DNA of 57,718 nucleotides, from positions 1 through 57,718 of the forward strand of contig JACRPC010000032.1 of the NCBI GenBank assembly GCA_016214125.1, in the 5' to 3' direction. The position numbers and the translations under genes were made by a program. This stretch comes from Rhodospirillales bacterium (lineage in GTDB: Bacteria; Pseudomonadota; Alphaproteobacteria; Rhodospirillales; WMHbin7). Below, one piece after another: positions 16,305 through 26,800 of the stretch. The notes under the pieces were generated by a model. That model saw nothing but the letters and a program-made list of their open reading frames with translations, had not been told where the DNA came from and searched no databases. Position 1 is the first letter of the stretch; each line of letters opens with the position of its first letter.

Positions 16305-18995
16305 ATGTTCGGCGCCATCGCCCGGCGGCTCTTCGGATCCGCCAACGACCGTATCCTGAAAACCATGAAGGGCAGTGTGGCGGCCATCAACGCTCTCGAG
16401 CCGGAACTTGAGAAGCTCGATGACGACGCCTTGAAGGCCCGCACCGGCTGGTTCAAGGAGCGTTTGGAAAAGGGCGAAAGCCTGGATGATCTCTTGCCCG
16501 AGGCTTTCGCCACGGTCCGCGAGGCGGCCAAGCGCACCTTGGGCCAGCGTCATTTCGATGTCCAGTTGCTGGGCGGGATGGTGCTTCATCGCGGCATGAT
16601 CAGCGAGATGAAGACCGGCGAAGGTAAGACCCTGGTGGCGACGCTGCCGGTCTATCTCAACGCCTTGGCCGGCAAGGGCGTCCATGTGGTGACCGTCAAC
16701 GACTACCTGGCCCAGCGCGACGCCGAATGGATGGGGCAGATCTACAAGTTCCTGGGCCTTTCGGTCGGCTGCATCGTCCATGGCCTCGACGACGCCGAGC
16801 GCCAGCAAGCCTATGGCTGCGACGTCACCTACGGCACCAACAACGAGCTGGGCTTCGATTACCTGCGCGACAATATGAAGTTCCGCCTGGAAGAGATGGT
16901 GCATCGGCCCTTTTCCTACGCCATTGTCGACGAAGTCGATTCGATCCTGATCGACGAGGCGCGCACGCCGCTCATCATCTCGGGCCCGACCGAGGACAAT
17001 TCCGAGCTGTATCTCAAGGTCGATGCGCTGATTCCCAAACTTGAGGCCGCGCATTTCGAGAAGGACGAGAAGGCTCGCGCCGTTACGCTTACCGAGGCGG
17101 GCGTCGAGCGGATGGAGGCGCTGCTGACCGAACACGGCCTCATGAAGCAAGGCGGCCTTTACGACATCGCCAACATTTCGCTTGTCCATCACGGCAATCA
17201 GGCGCTGCGCGCCCACAAGCTGTTCACCCGCGACGTCGATTACATCGTCAAAGACGACAAGGTGGTGATCATCGACGAGTTCACCGGGCGCATGATGGAA
17301 GGTCGGCGCTATTCCGAAGGCCTGCATCAGGCGCTGGAAGCCAAGGAGCGGGTGGAAATCCAGAACGAGAACCAGACCCTGGCCTCGATCACTTTCCAGA
17401 ATTATTTTCGGCTCTATCCGAAGCTGGCCGGCATGACCGGCACGGCGATGACCGAGGCCGGCGAGTTTGCGGAAATCTACAATCTTGAGGTGGTCGAGAT
17501 TCCCACCAATCTTCCCTGCGTGCGCGCCGATCACGACGACGAGGTCTATCGCACGGCGGCCGAGAAGAACGCGGCCATCGTCACCTTGATCGAGGAATGC
17601 CGCGAGCGCCGCCAGCCTATTCTGGTGGGCACGGTCAGCATCGAAAAGAGCGAGCATCTGGCGGCGCTGCTCAAGAAGAAGAACATCCCGCACAAGGTGT
17701 TGAACGCCCGCTATCACGAGCAGGAAGCCTTCATCGTCGCCCAGGCGGGCGCGCCGGGCGCAGTCACCATCGCCACCAACATGGCCGGCCGCGGCACCGA
17801 CATTCAATTGGGCGGCAATCTCACCATGCGCCTGAAGCAGGAATTGGGCGATCTTGAGGGGCCGGCCCGAGCCGCTAAGGAGGCCCAAATCCGCCAAGAG
17901 ATCGAGGCGTCGAAGGCCATCGCGCTTGAGGCCGGCGGTCTATACGTCATCGGCACCGAGCGCCACGAGAGCCGGCGCATCGACAACCAGCTCCGCGGCC
18001 GCTCGGGCCGCCAGGGCGATCCGGGGGCCTCCAAATTCTTCCTGTCGCTCGAAGACGATCTGATGCGCATTTTCGGCTCGGACCGCCTGGACGGCATGCT
18101 GCAGAAGCTTGGCCTCAAGGACGGTGAGGCGATCGTCCACCCCTGGATCAACAAGGCGCTGGAGAAGGCGCAGCAGAAGGTCGAGGCGCGCAACTTCGAG
18201 ATTCGCAAGAACCTCCTGAAGTTCGACGACGTCATGAACGACCAGCGCAAGGTGGTCTACGAGCAGCGCCGCGATCTGATGACCACGACCGATGTTTCCG
18301 CCACCACCGCCGACATGCGCCGCGAGACCGTGCAGGCCATGGTGGGGCGCTGCATTCCGGAAAAGGCCTATCCCGAGGAATGGAACGCCCCGGGTCTGCA
18401 CGAAGAGGCCCTGCGCATCTTCGGCCTCGATCTGCCGGTTCTCGATTGGGTCAAGGAAGAGGGCATCGCCGATCAGGAAATCCGCGAGCGCCTGGAATCG
18501 GCCATCGACCGCAAGATGGCCGAAAAGGCTGCCAATTTCGGCCCCGAGACGATGCGGATGGTGGAAAAGAGCCTGCTCTTGCAGATTCTCGATCAGAGCT
18601 GGAAGGAACATCTGCTGGCGCTCGATCATCTGCGCCAGGGCATCGGGCTGCGGGCCTACGGTCAGCGCGACCCCTTGAACGAATACAAGCGGGAAGCCTT
18701 CAATCTGTTCGAGACCATGCTGGAGCAGTTGCGCGAGCGGGTGACGGGCATCCTTGCCCACATCGAATTGCGGGTCGAGGAGCCGATCGACCTTCTGCCC
18801 CAGGGCCCCCGCGAGATGCATGAAACGCGGATCGATCCTGCCTTTGCCGAGGCCGAGGCCGAGGCCCAAGCTGCGGCGGCGTCCAAGCCCTTTGATCCGG
18901 CCGATCCGTCAAGCTGGGGGCGTACGCCTCGCAACGCGCCCTGTCCCTGCGGTTCCGGGAAGAAATACAAATATTGCCACGGCCGCTCGGCCTAA
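16305..18995 (+). CDS. secA: Preprotein translocase ATPase SecA
   Basis: Motor that pushes unfolded preproteins through SecYEG. 896 residues, the usual length. Visible are the nucleotide-binding loop [14 protein letters not shown] (about 103-116), the DEAD-like [17 protein letters not shown], the cross-linking domain after it, [42 protein letters not shown], and the helical scaffold and two-helix finger. The C-terminus ends in the zinc-binding SecB-contact tail [15 protein letters not shown], so the chain is complete. ATG 16305 is preceded by GAGGG. Convergent with truA, overlapping by 4 bases. Confidence 0.97.
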   Translation: MFGAIARRLFGSANDRILKTMKGSVAAINALEPELEKLDDDALKARTGWFKERLEKGESLDDLLPEAFATVREAAKRTLGQRHFDVQLLGGMVLHRGMISEMKTGEGKTLVATLPVYLNALAGKGVHVVTVNDYLAQRDAEWMGQIYKFLGLSVGCIVHGLDDAERQQAYGCDVTYGTNNELGFDYLRDNMKFRLEEMVHRPFSYAIVDEVDSILIDEARTPLIISGPTEDNSELYLKVDALIPKLEAAHFEKDEKARAVTLTEAGVERMEALLTEHGLMKQGGLYDIANISLVHHGNQALRAHKLFTRDVDYIVKDDKVVIIDEFTGRMMEGRRYSEGLHQALEAKERVEIQNENQTLASITFQNYFRLYPKLAGMTGTAMTEAGEFAEIYNLEVVEIPTNLPCVRADHDDEVYRTAAEKNAAIVTLIEECRERRQPILVGTVSIEKSEHLAALLKKKNIPHKVLNARYHEQEAFIVAQAGAPGAVTIATNMAGRGTDIQLGGNLTMRLKQELGDLEGPARAAKEAQIRQEIEASKAIALEAGGLYVIGTERHESRRIDNQLRGRSGRQGDPGASKFFLSLEDDLMRIFGSDRLDGMLQKLGLKDGEAIVHPWINKALEKAQQKVEARNFEIRKNLLKFDDVMNDQRKVVYEQRRDLMTTTDVSATTADMRRETVQAMVGRCIPEKAYPEEWNAPGLHEEALRIFGLDLPVLDWVKEEGIADQEIRERLESAIDRKMAEKAANFGPETMRMVEKSLLLQILDQSWKEHLLALDHLRQGIGLRAYGQRDPLNEYKREAFNLFETMLEQLRERVTGILAHIELRVEEPIDLLPQGPREMHETRIDPAFAEAEAEAQAAAASKPFDPADPSSWGRTPRNAPCPCGSGKKYKYCHGRSA

Positions 18996-19732
18996 TAGAT
19001 GACCTCGGTCAAATAGAGCCCTTCCGCCGGAGCCGTTGGCCCTCCGGCGGTGCGGTCGCGGGCCTCAAGAGCTTGCCGAAGATCGTCGGGAGTCCATTTC
19101 CCTTCGCCCACCCATTTCAGGCTGCCCACCATGTTGCGGACCTGATGGTGCAGGAAGGATCGCGCCCGGGCGCGGATGTGGATTTCTTCGCCCTGGCGGG
19201 TGACGACGAGTTCCTCCAGGGTCTTTTCCGCCGTCTTGGCTTGGCATTGGCTGGCGCGGAAGGTGGAGAAATCGTGGCGCCCGACCAGATGGGTGGCCGC
19301 CTCGGCCATGCGCGCTTCATTGAGCGCGTGCGACACCCACCAGACCCGATGACGATCAAGCACCGGCGCGGTGTTCCGGTTGAGGATTCGATACAGGTAG
19401 CGCCGCTCGCGGGCCGAAAAGCGGGCATGGAAATCGGGCGACGCCTCTTGGGCGGTTCGCACCGCCACCGGGTGCGGCTTCATGTGGAAATTGAGGGCGT
19501 CGCGGACGGTCTGGGCCGGGTAGGCGCGGGGAAGATCGAGATGGGCGACCTGCCCCAGCGCATGCACGCCGGCATCGGTGCGCCCCGCCGCGATGGAGGG
19601 GCAGGGCAGGCCGGTGAAGGCGAGGGCGGCGCCTTCGAGAACGAATTGCACGGACAGGCCGTTGGTCTGGCTCTGCCAGCCGACGAAGCCGGTGCCGTCA
19701 TATTCGATCACGAGCTTGTAGCGAACGCTCAC
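18992..19732 (-). CDS. truA: tRNA pseudouridine(38-40) synthase
   Basis: Converts U38-U40 in the anticodon arm of tRNAs. The 246-residue protein shows the TruA signature with the catalytic aspartate in [14 protein letters not shown], plus [10 protein letters not shown] at the start, RYLYRILNR, and the C-terminal [13 protein letters not shown]. Its start overlaps the fmt stop by 4 bases (def-fmt-truA order). Confidence 0.95.
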   Translation of the reverse strand: MSVRYKLVIEYDGTGFVGWQSQTNGLSVQFVLEGAALAFTGLPCPSIAAGRTDAGVHALGQVAHLDLPRAYPAQTVRDALNFHMKPHPVAVRTAQEASPDFHARFSARERRYLYRILNRNTAPVLDRHRVWWVSHALNEARMAEAATHLVGRHDFSTFRASQCQAKTAEKTLEELVVTRQGEEIHIRARARSFLHHQVRNMVGSLKWVGEGKWTPDDLRQALEARDRTAGGPTAPAEGLYLTEVIY

Positions 19733-20637
19733 GCCAGCACCGTTCCGGCCGGCAGATCATAGCCGCGCAGAAACTCTTCGACCGCCATCGGTGCCCGCCC
19801 GGCCCGCTGAAGGCGCAAGGGTCGGATGGCATCGGCACCGCAGGCAATGCGCAGAGGCGGCCCGCCGACTTGGCCGGGGACACCCGATCCGGTCTCGATC
19901 CGCGCTTCCAGCAGTTTGATCCGCTCCCCGCCATGTTCGAACCAGGCGCCGGGCGTGGGCGCCATGGCGCGCACCAACCGTTCGACCGTGTCGGCTGGCT
20001 GGCGCCAATCAATCCGGCCTTCGTCGCGCCGTATCTTGGCGGCGTAGGTGACGCCCATTTCGGGTTGCGCCGTCGCCGTGAGATGATCGAATTCGGCCAA
20101 GGCGCGCACGATCAGCCGGGCCCCCATGGCCGCCAACTGGTCGTGCAGCCGGCCGGCGGTGGTCTCGGGGCCGATCGGCACCTTTTCGGCCAGTAGCATG
20201 GGGCCGGTATCCAACCCCTCGTCCATGCGCATGATGGTGACGCCGGTCTCGGAATCGCCGGCCATAATGGCGCGCTGGATGGGGGCGGCGCCCCGCCAGC
20301 GTGGCAAGAGCGAGGCATGGATGTTGAGGCAACCCAGCCGCGGCGCTGCCAGGATCGCCTTGGGCAGGATCAGGCCATAGGCCGCCACCACCGCCAGATC
20401 GGCCTCCAGGGCGGCAAAGGCCGCTTGGTCTTCAGGCGCTTTCAGCGACGCCGGATGGCGAACCGGAATTCCTTGGCCCTCCGCATAGGCCTGAACCGGG
20501 CTTGGCTGCTCCTTATGCCCCCGGCCGGCCGGTCTTGGCGGCTGGCAATAGGCGGCCAGGAGGGTGTGGCCGGCTTCGATCAGCGCCTTGAGCGCCGCCA
20601 AGGCGAAATCCGGCGTGCCCATGAAGACCAGCCGCAT
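19729..20637 (-). CDS. fmt: Methionyl-tRNA formyltransferase
   Basis: Formylates initiator Met-tRNA using 10-formyl-tetrahydrofolate. The 302 residues show [19 protein letters not shown], the catalytic region [20 protein letters not shown] (Asn, His) and [12 protein letters not shown] with the third catalytic residue Asp. A C-terminal OB-like domain follows (about 210-300). It sits 6 bases after def and overlaps truA, so formylation and deformylation enzymes are made from one message. Confidence 0.95.
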   Translation of the reverse strand: MRLVFMGTPDFALAALKALIEAGHTLLAAYCQPPRPAGRGHKEQPSPVQAYAEGQGIPVRHPASLKAPEDQAAFAALEADLAVVAAYGLILPKAILAAPRLGCLNIHASLLPRWRGAAPIQRAIMAGDSETGVTIMRMDEGLDTGPMLLAEKVPIGPETTAGRLHDQLAAMGARLIVRALAEFDHLTATAQPEMGVTYAAKIRRDEGRIDWRQPADTVERLVRAMAPTPGAWFEHGGERIKLLEARIETGSGVPGQVGGPPLRIACGADAIRPLRLQRAGRAPMAVEEFLRGYDLPAGTVLA

Positions 20638-20643
20638 TGGGCT

Positions 20644-21165
20644 CTATCCTTTCTCGAGGGCCTGTTTTTTGGCCTTGGTGAGCTTGCGCAGGATCATGCC
20701 GCGTTTCAAGCTTGAGATGTGATCGACGAACAGCACGCCCTGCAAATGGTCCATCTCATGCTGCAGCACGGTTGCCAGCAGGCCGTCGGCCTCGATCTCG
20801 CGGATTTCGTTCTGGCGGTCGAGATAGCGAACCCGCACCCGGTCGGGTCGGGTGACCTCGGCATAATGCTCGGGGACCGACAGGCAGCCTTCCTCGTAGG
20901 TGCCGAGTTCCGGCGACGACCAGACGATTTCCGGATTGGCGAGGCAAAGAGGCGCAGGGCTTTCGTCCTTCCTGGCGATGTCGATCACGACGACTTGGCG
21001 CAAATCGCCGACCTGCGGGGCCGCCAGGCCGATGCCCGGCGCGGCATACATGGTATCCAGCATATCGTCCATGAGGGTGCGCACGGAATTATCGACCCGC
21101 GCCACGCGTGCCGCAGGCTTCTTGAGCAGAGGGTCGGGAGCAACCAGAATGGCCAGGCGAGTCAT
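20644..21165 (-). CDS. def: Peptide deformylase
   Basis: Removes the N-formyl group from nascent proteins. The 173-residue metalloenzyme has all three motifs: GIGLAAPQVG, EEGCLSVP (metal Cys) and QHEMDHLQG (two metal His and catalytic Glu). The basic C-terminal helix (LRKLTKAKKQALEKG) is the ribosome-binding extension. ATG 21165 gives the standard start MTRLAILVAPDPLLKKPA; an in-frame reading upstream runs into the divergent rmuC region and is not real. First gene of def-fmt-truA. Confidence 0.95.
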   Translation of the reverse strand: MTRLAILVAPDPLLKKPAARVARVDNSVRTLMDDMLDTMYAAPGIGLAAPQVGDLRQVVVIDIARKDESPAPLCLANPEIVWSSPELGTYEEGCLSVPEHYAEVTRPDRVRVRYLDRQNEIREIEADGLLATVLQHEMDHLQGVLFVDHISSLKRGMILRKLTKAKKQALEKG

Positions 21166-21265
21166 GCCGCTCAGATAGGCTGGGCGCGCGCGCCCGTCAA
21201 GACGTTGACGCGGTTTGCATGGGGGGCCGCGACCGGGTAAGAAGGATGGAACAACGGGGCGGAAC

Positions 21266-22342
21266 ATGGACCTCTCGATCCTCATCGGTCTCTTGGCCGG
21301 CCTTGTGATCGGCGCCGGTGTCGTATGGTTAGTTCGACGGCGCGAGCCCGACGAGCGCGGCGCCGAATTGGCCGGCCGGCTGTCGCAAATGGCGGAAAGC
21401 CAGGCGGCCCAGCAGGCGCAGCTAGCGGAACGGCTGCAAGCCCAGGAGCGAGCCCTGGCCCAGGCGCTCGACACCCGCCTGACCGAGTTGGGAAAACGCG
21501 TTGCCGATGGGCTGGATCTATCGTCGCAGCGCACCACCCACTCCTTGCATGAGCTGCGCGAGCGCCTGGCGGTGATCGACACCGCCCAGCGCAACATCAC
21601 CGAGCTGTCGCAAGAGATGGTGAGCCTCAAGGACATTCTTTCCAACAAGCAGGCGCGCGGTGCCTTCGGCGAACTTCAATTGGCCGATCTGGTGCGCTCG
21701 ATCCTGCCCCCCTCGGCCTACGAATTCCAAGCGACAATCGGCGAGGGCAAGCGGGTCGATTGCCTGCTCACCCTGCCCAATCCGCCCGGCCCGATCGCCA
21801 TCGACGCCAAGTTTCCGCTCGAGAGCTACCGGGCGCTGCGCGAGGCGGGCGACGAGGCGGCGCGCCAGGCGGCGACCCGCGCCTTCGCCACCGCCGTCAA
21901 CACCCATGTCCGCGACATCGCCAGCAAATACATCGTGCCAGGCGAGACCGCCGAATCGGCTCTGATGTTCCTGCCCTCCGAGGCGGTCTATGCCGAGCTG
22001 CACGCCAACTTTCCCGATGTGGTCGAACGCTCCTACCGGGCCAAGGTTTGGATCGTCTCGCCCACCACCCTGATGGCGACGCTCAACACGGTGCGGGCGG
22101 TGCTCAAGGATGTCCGCATGCGCGAGCAGGCCGACCGCATCCAAAACGAAGTTCGCATGCTGACGGATGATTTGCGTCGCCTTGACGATCGTGTCGAGAA
22201 ACTGCAAGGGCATTTCAACGCCGCCCAGGAAGATGTGCGGCAGATTCGAATCTCAACCGACAAGGTGGGCAAGCGAGCGACCCGGATCGAGGAGGTCCAA
22301 TTGGGGGGCGGTGACGATCCCGATCAACTGAGCACCGGTTGA
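21266..22342 (+). CDS. rmuC: DNA recombination protein RmuC
   Basis: Nuclease-like protein that limits recombination at inverted repeats. 358 residues: an N-terminal membrane anchor (about 4-24, ILIGLLAGLVIGAGVVWLV), a long coiled coil (about 30-130, QxAQQAQLAERLQAQERAL), then the RmuC restriction-like domain (about 130-330; GAFGELQLADLV, PIAIDAKFPLESY, FLPSEAVYAEL, IVSPTTLMATLNTV). ATG 21266 is placed before the anchor; the reading upstream is not family-like. Divergent from def with 100 bases between starts. Confidence 0.92.
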   Translation: MDLSILIGLLAGLVIGAGVVWLVRRREPDERGAELAGRLSQMAESQAAQQAQLAERLQAQERALAQALDTRLTELGKRVADGLDLSSQRTTHSLHELRERLAVIDTAQRNITELSQEMVSLKDILSNKQARGAFGELQLADLVRSILPPSAYEFQATIGEGKRVDCLLTLPNPPGPIAIDAKFPLESYRALREAGDEAARQAATRAFATAVNTHVRDIASKYIVPGETAESALMFLPSEAVYAELHANFPDVVERSYRAKVWIVSPTTLMATLNTVRAVLKDVRMREQADRIQNEVRMLTDDLRRLDDRVEKLQGHFNAAQEDVRQIRISTDKVGKRATRIEEVQLGGGDDPDQLSTG

Positions 22343-22466
22343 AGATCGCCGGACTTGCTTTTTCGTCGAACTCGATCAAAATTGGAACGGTGTGTGGCGT
22401 GCTTTGGTCCTGGCCCCGGCGGCTTGGCCTTGGCGAACGAAAAAGCCTGATATTTCCGGGGGTTCC

Positions 22467-23738
22467 GTGAGTGCCATTGCCGTCTTGATGGTCGAGGACA
22501 ATCCGGGCGACGTCACGCTCATCCGTCATGCGCTTCGAGAATCCGGGCCGGGTGTTTTCGACCTGACCATTGCCGAAAATATGGGCGCCGCGCAGGCGCA
22601 GCTTTCGGAAAAGGCCTTTGACGTCGTTCTCCTCGATCTCAGCCTTCCCGATTCCATGGGCCTCGATACGGTGAGCGGGATTCGCCAAGCCCATGGAACG
22701 GTGGCGATCGTCGTCCTGTCGGGACTCGATGACGAAGAGCTGGCGGTTCAGGCGGTCAAGAGCGGTGCCCAGGATTATCTCGTCAAAGGCCGGTCCGACA
22801 GCGAAAGCCTGCGCCGCGCCATTCGCTATGCGATCGAGCGCCAGCGTATCGAACAGGCGATGCGGCTTGCGGAAGCGGTGTTCAACAATTCGGAAACCGG
22901 GATCATCGTTACCGATCTCAGAGGCGTGATCGTGCGCGCCAACCCGGCCTTCTCCCGCATCACCGGTTACGACGCCCGCGACATCGTCGGTCAGCCGGTG
23001 AGCATTCTCAAATCCGGCGTGCAGGATGCTCAGTTCTATGCCGAGATGTGGCGGGGTCTGAACGAGAACGGCCATTGGGAAGGCGAAATCTGGAACCGAC
23101 GGAAGTCGGGCGAAGTCTATCCGGAATGGCTGCGCATCGATGCCGTACCCGACAGCGGCGGCCGCCCCATGCATTATGTGGCGATCTTTTCCGACATCAC
23201 CTTCCGCAAGGAAATCGAAGACCAGTTGCGCTTGCAGGCTACCCACGACACCTTGACCGGCCTGCCCAACCGCTACCTTTTTACCGACCGGCTCAAGCAA
23301 TCGCTCGCTCAGGCCCAACGTAGCAACACGCGGGTGGCGCTGCTGTTCGTCGATCTCGATGGGTTCAAGAACGTCAACGACCAATATGGTCACTCGGCCG
23401 GCGACCAATTGCTGATGGAAGTTGCCGAACGCCTGCGCCAACTCGTGCGCGCCTCGGACACGGTGGCGAGGCTCGCCGGCGATGAATTCACCGTCATCTT
23501 GCCCGGTCTGGTCCGCAAATCCGATGCCTCGACCGTGGCCGGGAAAATCGTTGAAAGTCTTTCCCTTCCTTATGCGCTCGATGCCGGTCCGGCCCGCGTT
23601 TCCGCCAGCGTTGGCATTGCCTTTTTTCCCGACGACGCCCAGGACATCGACAAACTCATCATTGCCGCCGATTCCGCCATGTATCGCGTCAAGCAAGGCA
23701 GCAAGAACAGCTTCGCCTATTTTGAGCCGGCCGCCTAA
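22467..23738 (+). CDS. Response regulator diguanylate cyclase (REC-PAS-GGDEF)
   Basis: Makes cyclic di-GMP under control of phosphorylation and a PAS sensor. 423 residues: receiver (about 1-125) with acidic pocket EDN, phosphoacceptor D57 in VVLLDLSLPD and Lys in YLVKG; PAS (about 140-255); GGDEF domain (about 265-420). The active-site loop reads AGDEF (337-341), a tolerated variant of GGDEF. The inhibitory I-site RASD lies five residues before it, so product feedback is likely. The start is taken as GTG 22467, with GGGGG 5 bases upstream and the natural receiver start VSAIAVLMVEDN; a longer reading from 22392 lacks similarity. A 7-base stem at 23729-23748 straddles the stop codon. Confidence 0.85.
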   Translation: MSAIAVLMVEDNPGDVTLIRHALRESGPGVFDLTIAENMGAAQAQLSEKAFDVVLLDLSLPDSMGLDTVSGIRQAHGTVAIVVLSGLDDEELAVQAVKSGAQDYLVKGRSDSESLRRAIRYAIERQRIEQAMRLAEAVFNNSETGIIVTDLRGVIVRANPAFSRITGYDARDIVGQPVSILKSGVQDAQFYAEMWRGLNENGHWEGEIWNRRKSGEVYPEWLRIDAVPDSGGRPMHYVAIFSDITFRKEIEDQLRLQATHDTLTGLPNRYLFTDRLKQSLAQAQRSNTRVALLFVDLDGFKNVNDQYGHSAGDQLLMEVAERLRQLVRASDTVARLAGDEFTVILPGLVRKSDASTVAGKIVESLSLPYALDAGPARVSASVGIAFFPDDAQDIDKLIIAADSAMYRVKQGSKNSFAYFEPAA

Positions 23739-23748
23739 TTCGGCGGCC
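23729..23748 (+). terminator. Hairpin at the end of the REC-PAS-GGDEF gene, weak terminator candidate
   Basis: GGCCGCC and GGCGGCC form a perfect 7-base stem around TAATTC, which includes the stop codon. T-rich sequence (TTATTTTT) comes only about 17 bases later, so termination efficiency is doubtful. Confidence 0.35.
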
Positions 23749-23812
23749 TTGAATGCCTTTGAAATTATTTTTCAGAATAGGTTAGAATGCGTAAGGGTGG
23801 GGCGAGGCAAGA

Positions 23813-23830
23813 CGGCGAATGCATTCGCCG
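23813..23830. promoter_or_regulatory. 18-base perfect palindrome at the start of the large GGDEF-EAL gene
   Basis: CGGCGAATGCATTCGCCG is a perfect self-complementary sequence. It lies over the first possible ATG (23819) and 49 bases upstream of the preferred ATG 23879. It could be an operator or form an RNA stem in the leader. Confidence 0.5.
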
Positions 23831-23878
23831 GTTGATCCGTTGCAACGACGAAAAAAGGCTGGGACATTGGGGCAATCG

Positions 23879-26800
23879 ATGCCCAAGAGCAAAAGCCTCG
23901 CTCAACCAAGCGGTCGTTCCGCTCGTGACGCGGCGCTTTGTGTTGCGCTCCTAACAGTCGATGGCACGATCATCTCTCTTAACAAAGAGATGTGCGCCCG
24001 CCTCGGGGCGCGCGCGATCGAATCCTTGATTGGAAAAAATTGGTTCGGCGCCCTTGCGGCCGACCAGCAACCGATCATGCGTAGCGCCGCGCAACGCGTT
24101 GCGAAGGGAAAGGACGAGATCGACGTCGCCGACCATGTCATCGGTTTCGATCCCGACAAGGCGCCGGTTCGTCTCGGTGTCGAAATGCATCGCTTGCCTT
24201 CGGCGACGTCCGATTGCTTTCTCCTTCTGGTTGCCGGGAGACATTCCACGGCTGCGGTCCCGGATATCGTCGCCTTGTCGCTAAACGAGGTTCGCGACGG
24301 TCTTTTCCGTCTGATGGAGAACGGCGATATCGAGCCTCTTAACCGGGCGGCGACGGACTTGCTTGGTTATCGACCGGAGGAATTTCGGAGCCTCAAAATC
24401 TTCGACATCGATGTCAATGTTCGCGCCGAGGGCTGGAAGGGCTTGTGGCGGAAGGTGAAGCGCACCAAGCACCGCAACACCTTCGAGACCTCGTTCCGGC
24501 ACCGCGATGGCCATCTCGTGCCGTTCGAAGTCAGCACCGCCTTTGTCGAGTTCGAAGGCAATGGCTATATCGTGGGGTCGGCGCGCGACATCACCAATCG
24601 CGTGGTTCGGCGAAAGGCCCTGATTGAGGCCGAAACGCGGCTGCGCGACATCGTCAATGGCCTTCCGGTGGCGGTCATGGTCACCCGGGTTTGCGATCAC
24701 GTCATCGCCGACGCCAATCCCCTCGCCTGCCGGACCTTGGGGGCGGGGCGCGACCAGCTTCTGGGCCGTTCGATCATCGAATTCTATACCGATCCGGGGC
24801 AGCGTCAGGAACTGCTCAACCGGCTGATGCGCGATGGGGAAGTCGACGGCTTCGAGATCGAATTAAAATCGCTTGACGGCGGAAAAATCTGGATGCGCGC
24901 CTCGGTGCGCCGCCTGCTCTTCGAAGGTGAGGATTCGACTCTTGCGGCGCTATACGACATCACCGCCGAGCGTCAGGCACGCGAACACGTCAAGCGGATC
25001 GAAGACAATCTGCGTCAAAGCGACGAGCGTTATGCGTTGGCGATGGAGGCCTCCCGCGAAGGCCTTTACGATCTCGATCTGGCGAGCGGCGCCCTTTTCG
25101 TGTCGTCGCGGATCTCGGCAATTTTCGGCATCCCAAGCGAGCGCCTCAAGACGGCCGGCGATTGGCTGGGGCGGATCGTTCCCGAGGACCGAAGGGTCTA
25201 TCGCGACAGCACGATCGCCCATTTTCGCGGCCTGACCGATTCCATCAACTGCGATTACCGAATCTACGACCTTGCCGGCAACATTCGTTGGATTCGGGAG
25301 CGTTCGGTCTGTCGGCGCAACGCCGACGGGCAGGCCACGCGCCTTGTCGGTTCGGTTGGCGATGTTACCGAGCTCAAGGAGGCGGAGAAGGCCCTTGAGG
25401 ACGCACGGGAAACGCTGGAGCGCCGCGTGCTTGAACGGACCGAAATGCTGCGCCAGACGACCGAAGCCTTGCGGCAACGCGAGGAGCGCTTGGATGGGAT
25501 CATGAAGACCGTCGTCGACGGCATCATCACCTTGACCGAAGACGGAACCATCGAAAGCGCCAATCCCGCGGCCGAGCGTATCTTTGGCTATGCGGCTTCG
25601 GAAATCGTCGGGCGCAACATCACGGTTCTCATGCCCGAGCCGATGCGCGCCCTTCATTTGCAGCGTTTTCATGGGCGTGAATTGAAGAAGCCGTCAATTC
25701 TGAGCGCCCCCAGCGGCGAGATCCAAGGTCAGCGCAAGGACGGCACGATCATACCGGTCGAGATCGCGGTGAGCGAATTGCATTTGGGCGAGCGGCGGCT
25801 CTACACCGGCATCGTCCGCGACATCCGGGAGCGCAAAGCCGCCGAAGAGGCGCTTCGGGAAAGCGAGCAGCGCTATCGCTCGATTTTCGAACAGGCCGTC
25901 GAAGGCATCTACCAAACCACGCCGACCGGGCGTTTCCTTGAGGCCAGCCCCTCCCTGGCCCGACTGTTCGGCTACGACAGCCCCGAGGAGTTGCTCACCA
26001 ACGTCGTCGATGTCGGGGCGCAGATTTATCTCAACTCCGAAGATCGGGTTCGTTTCCGTGCCCTCTTGGAGGCGAATGGAGAGGTGCGAGGGTTCGAATG
26101 CCAGCTCCTCACCCGCCAAGGCCAAGTGATCTGGGTGTCGATCAACAGCCGCGCCGTCCGCGATGCCCAAGGCGCCATCGTCTATTACGAAGGCACCATT
26201 GAAGACATCAGCGAACGCAAGGAGGCCGAGCGAGCGATCGCCGAGCAATCGGCCCTGCTCGAAGCGACCTTGGACAACATCAGCCAGGCGGTGGCGATCT
26301 TCGATATCGACCAAAGGCTTCTCGACTGCAATCGGATCTTTGGCCGCCTGCTCGACCTGCCGCTCAATCTCGTTCAGCCGGGCAGCACGATGATGGCGGT
26401 TCTTTCCCATATGCGCGAACGCGGCGATTCGATCGGCAAGGACGATCCCGACTGGCGCGTGGCCCAGGGCAGCGATCCGCTGGAATCCCGTGTCGACCGC
26501 ATACTGGCCGACGGATCGGCGGTCCAGGTCGCAGTCAAGCGTCTACCCGACGGGCGGGTGATTTTCACTTACACCGACGTCACCGATCTCAAGCGCCGCG
26601 AGGCAGCACTTCGCCAAAGCGAGGAGCGCTACGCCCTGGCGGCCCAGGGCGCCAACGATGGTCTTTGGGATTGGGATCTGCGCACCAACCGCATTTATTT
26701 TTCGCCGCGCTGGAAGTCGATGCTGGGGTGCCGGGAAGAGGAGATCGGCACCACGCCCAAGGACTGGTTCACCCGCGTCCATGCCGACGATCTCGACGCC

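Noticed and set aside
16299-17897. Long open frame (532 codons) on the minus strand opposite secA
   Set aside because: It is the codon-position shadow of secA in GC-rich DNA; the secA frame has full family motifs while the antisense product has none.
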